From NCBI GenBank assembly GCA_015056815.1, contig SVFN01000005.1, positions 1 through 64,000 on the forward strand: 64,000 nucleotides of DNA, in the 5' to 3' direction. Each line of letters starts with the position of its first letter. The stretch's first letter is position 1. This stretch comes from Lachnospiraceae bacterium (GTDB lineage Bacteria > Bacillota > Clostridia > Lachnospirales > Lachnospiraceae). Of the stretch, positions 63,148 through 64,000 are shown one piece after another. The translations under genes were made by a program, and so were the position numbers. A model generated the notes under the pieces. The model searched no databases. It worked only from the letters and a program-made list of their open reading frames with translations, and was not told where the DNA came from.

Positions 63148-64000
63148 TTACCGCTTTCTTCTGCTCTTGTTTTGTTCCGCCTTCTCTATGGTTTCCTTTT
63201 TAGAACCCTTTCCCGTTTCCGGCTTTTCCGGTTTCTCTGTTTCCCGTTTCCCCCGGTGCATCTTCTCAGCCCCGGTCTCTTCCGCTCCTGCGGTCTTTAC
63301 GACATCGATCAGATACGGAGGGCGGTTGCGCGAAGCATCCAGTGTCCTCCAGACATACTCGCCCAGGATCCCCATCATGAGCATCATGATCCCGAAGGAA
63401 AACAAAACCACACACATCATGGAGGCCCAGCCTAAGATCGGTGTACCTACCGTGCATTTCTCCACGATCACATTGATCATTAAGATCACGGACAGTACAA
63501 AGAACAAAACGCCCATTGTCGACATGCAACGGATCGGAAAATAAGAAAAACTCATCATGGAATCCATTACCAGTTTGAATTTCTTGGCAAAGGTCCATCG
63601 GGATTTACCCACTTCTCTGTCCTTACGGTGGAAATAGATCTCATCGGTCTGAAATCCTGCCCACAGCACCTGCAATGTCAGAGACGAATTCTTCTCATCC
63701 AAAAGCTCTAACACCTCGATGACCTGTCTGTCCAAAAGATAGCAGTCGCAGCCACCTACCGGCATACGCTTGTTGACAAACTTGCGTACGATGAAGTAAT
63801 AAAGATTGGCAAAAAACTTCTTGACCGCATTCTCATCTCTGGATGCCCGCACAGCAAGTACAACTTTATTGCCCTTCTTCCAGCTCTCATACATCTCCAG
63901 AATGATCTCGGAGTCCTCCTGAAGATCCGCCTGTTTTGTCACGGCACAATCTCCCGTACAAACAGAAAGCCCCGCTAAAAGGGCTGCATGTTCTCCGAAG
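63148..64000 (-). CDS. GT2 glycosyltransferase, GtrB-like, 5' end beyond the window
   Basis: The gene continues past the right edge. The in-frame sequence before the first internal GTG (63942) reads FGEHAALLAGLSVCTGDCAV, which is normal GT2 sequence, so the GTG is not the start. The segment TKQADLQEDSE is the usual DADLQ metal motif, but the first Asp is Gln. VGGCDCYLLDRQVIEVL and KDREVGKSRWTFAKKFKL follow, then two membrane segments (about 145-165 and 175-200 from the GTG). The last 50 residues are Lys/Glu/Arg/Gly-rich and disordered. Probable polyprenyl-phosphate sugar transferase; the altered motif lowers certainty of activity. Confidence 0.85.
   Translation of the reverse strand, partial: FGEHAALLAGLSVCTGDCAVTKQADLQEDSEIILEMYESWKKGNKVVLAVRASRDENAVKKFFANLYYFIVRKFVNKRMPVGGCDCYLLDRQVIEVLELLDEKNSSLTLQVLWAGFQTDEIYFHRKDREVGKSRWTFAKKFKLVMDSMMSFSYFPIRCMSTMGVLFFVLSVILMINVIVEKCTVGTPILGWASMMCVVLFSFGIMMLMMGILGEYVWRTLDASRNRPPYLIDVVKTAGAEETGAEKMHRGKRETEKPEKPETGKGSKKETIEKAEQNKSRRKR

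Noticed and set aside
63148-63942. Complete small GT2 gene starting at the GTG at 63942
   Set aside because: Upstream in-frame sequence up to the window edge is open and reads as conserved GT2 sequence, so the gene is merely cut by the window.

Overview
The window looks like a chromosomal segment from a Gram-positive, anaerobic Clostridia of the Lachnospiraceae type. Evidence for this: a gatCAB operon with a tRNA-Gln, tRNA genes without encoded CCA, strong AAGGAGG ribosome sites, sigma-A promoters, LytS/YesM-type two-component genes, a Spo0A DNA-binding domain, YtcP/LplB-like sugar transporters, and secreted proteins with Lys-rich Fn3/Ig-like tails. There is no rRNA, CRISPR array, transposase or phage gene. 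The organism is inferred from gene content only.

Layout. 1-660: six tRNA genes on the minus strand (Pro, Gly, Arg, His, Gln, Lys) behind one consensus promoter. 661-3252: an RNA methyltransferase / rdgB / phosphodiesterase operon. 3360-9195: small and housekeeping genes (a 45-residue protein, a DUF1700 protein, cardiolipin synthase, MerR regulator, SGNH hydrolase, tRNA-Arg, a membrane protein). 9574-13074: gatCAB. 13067-36921: a large minus-strand surface-polysaccharide cluster. It holds an O-antigen-ligase-like protein, a secreted papain-like peptidase, two giant multidomain glycosyltransferases, a methyltransferase, an ABC exporter pair (Wzm/Wzt type), rfbC, a dolichol-phosphate-type transferase, a pyruvyltransferase, three large GT-C-like membrane proteins and a flippase-like protein. 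36944-43046: a cell-wall amidase/glucosaminidase with a structured leader, and, divergent from it, two tandem secreted paralogues of unknown family. 43072-49415: a second set of sugar genes (UDP-glucuronate decarboxylase, FAD oxidoreductase, GT2, then GDP-mannose dehydratase and GDP-fucose synthase) around a stand-alone Spo0A DNA-binding domain. 49534-60838: a DUF212 protein and a complete fructan/sucrose locus (LacI regulator, ABC importer, intracellular GH32, fructokinase, secreted GH32). 60913-64000: histidine kinase, response regulator and a GT2 gene cut by the window edge.

How the genes fit together. The two sugar regions appear to make and export a heteropolysaccharide that may contain fucose, xylose and a deoxyhexose from rfbC. 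The Wzt subunit carries an extra C-terminal domain, and next to it lie a methyltransferase and a kinase-like domain fused to glycosyltransferases; together these resemble a split form of the WbdD/Wzt chain-capping system. The fructan locus is self-contained: the secreted enzyme cuts the polymer, the ABC system imports products, the cytoplasmic GH32 and PfkB kinase channel fructose to glycolysis, and LacI probably acts at CAAATGT/ACATTTG palindromes.

The strongest candidate for something undescribed is a pair of about 100-bp elements (11123-11223 and 48131-48233). They sit just before the ribosome sites of gatB and fcl. Their conserved core is enclosed by stems whose sequence differs between copies while pairing is kept. 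A second structured element (40564-40720) lies in the predicted 5' leader of the amidase.
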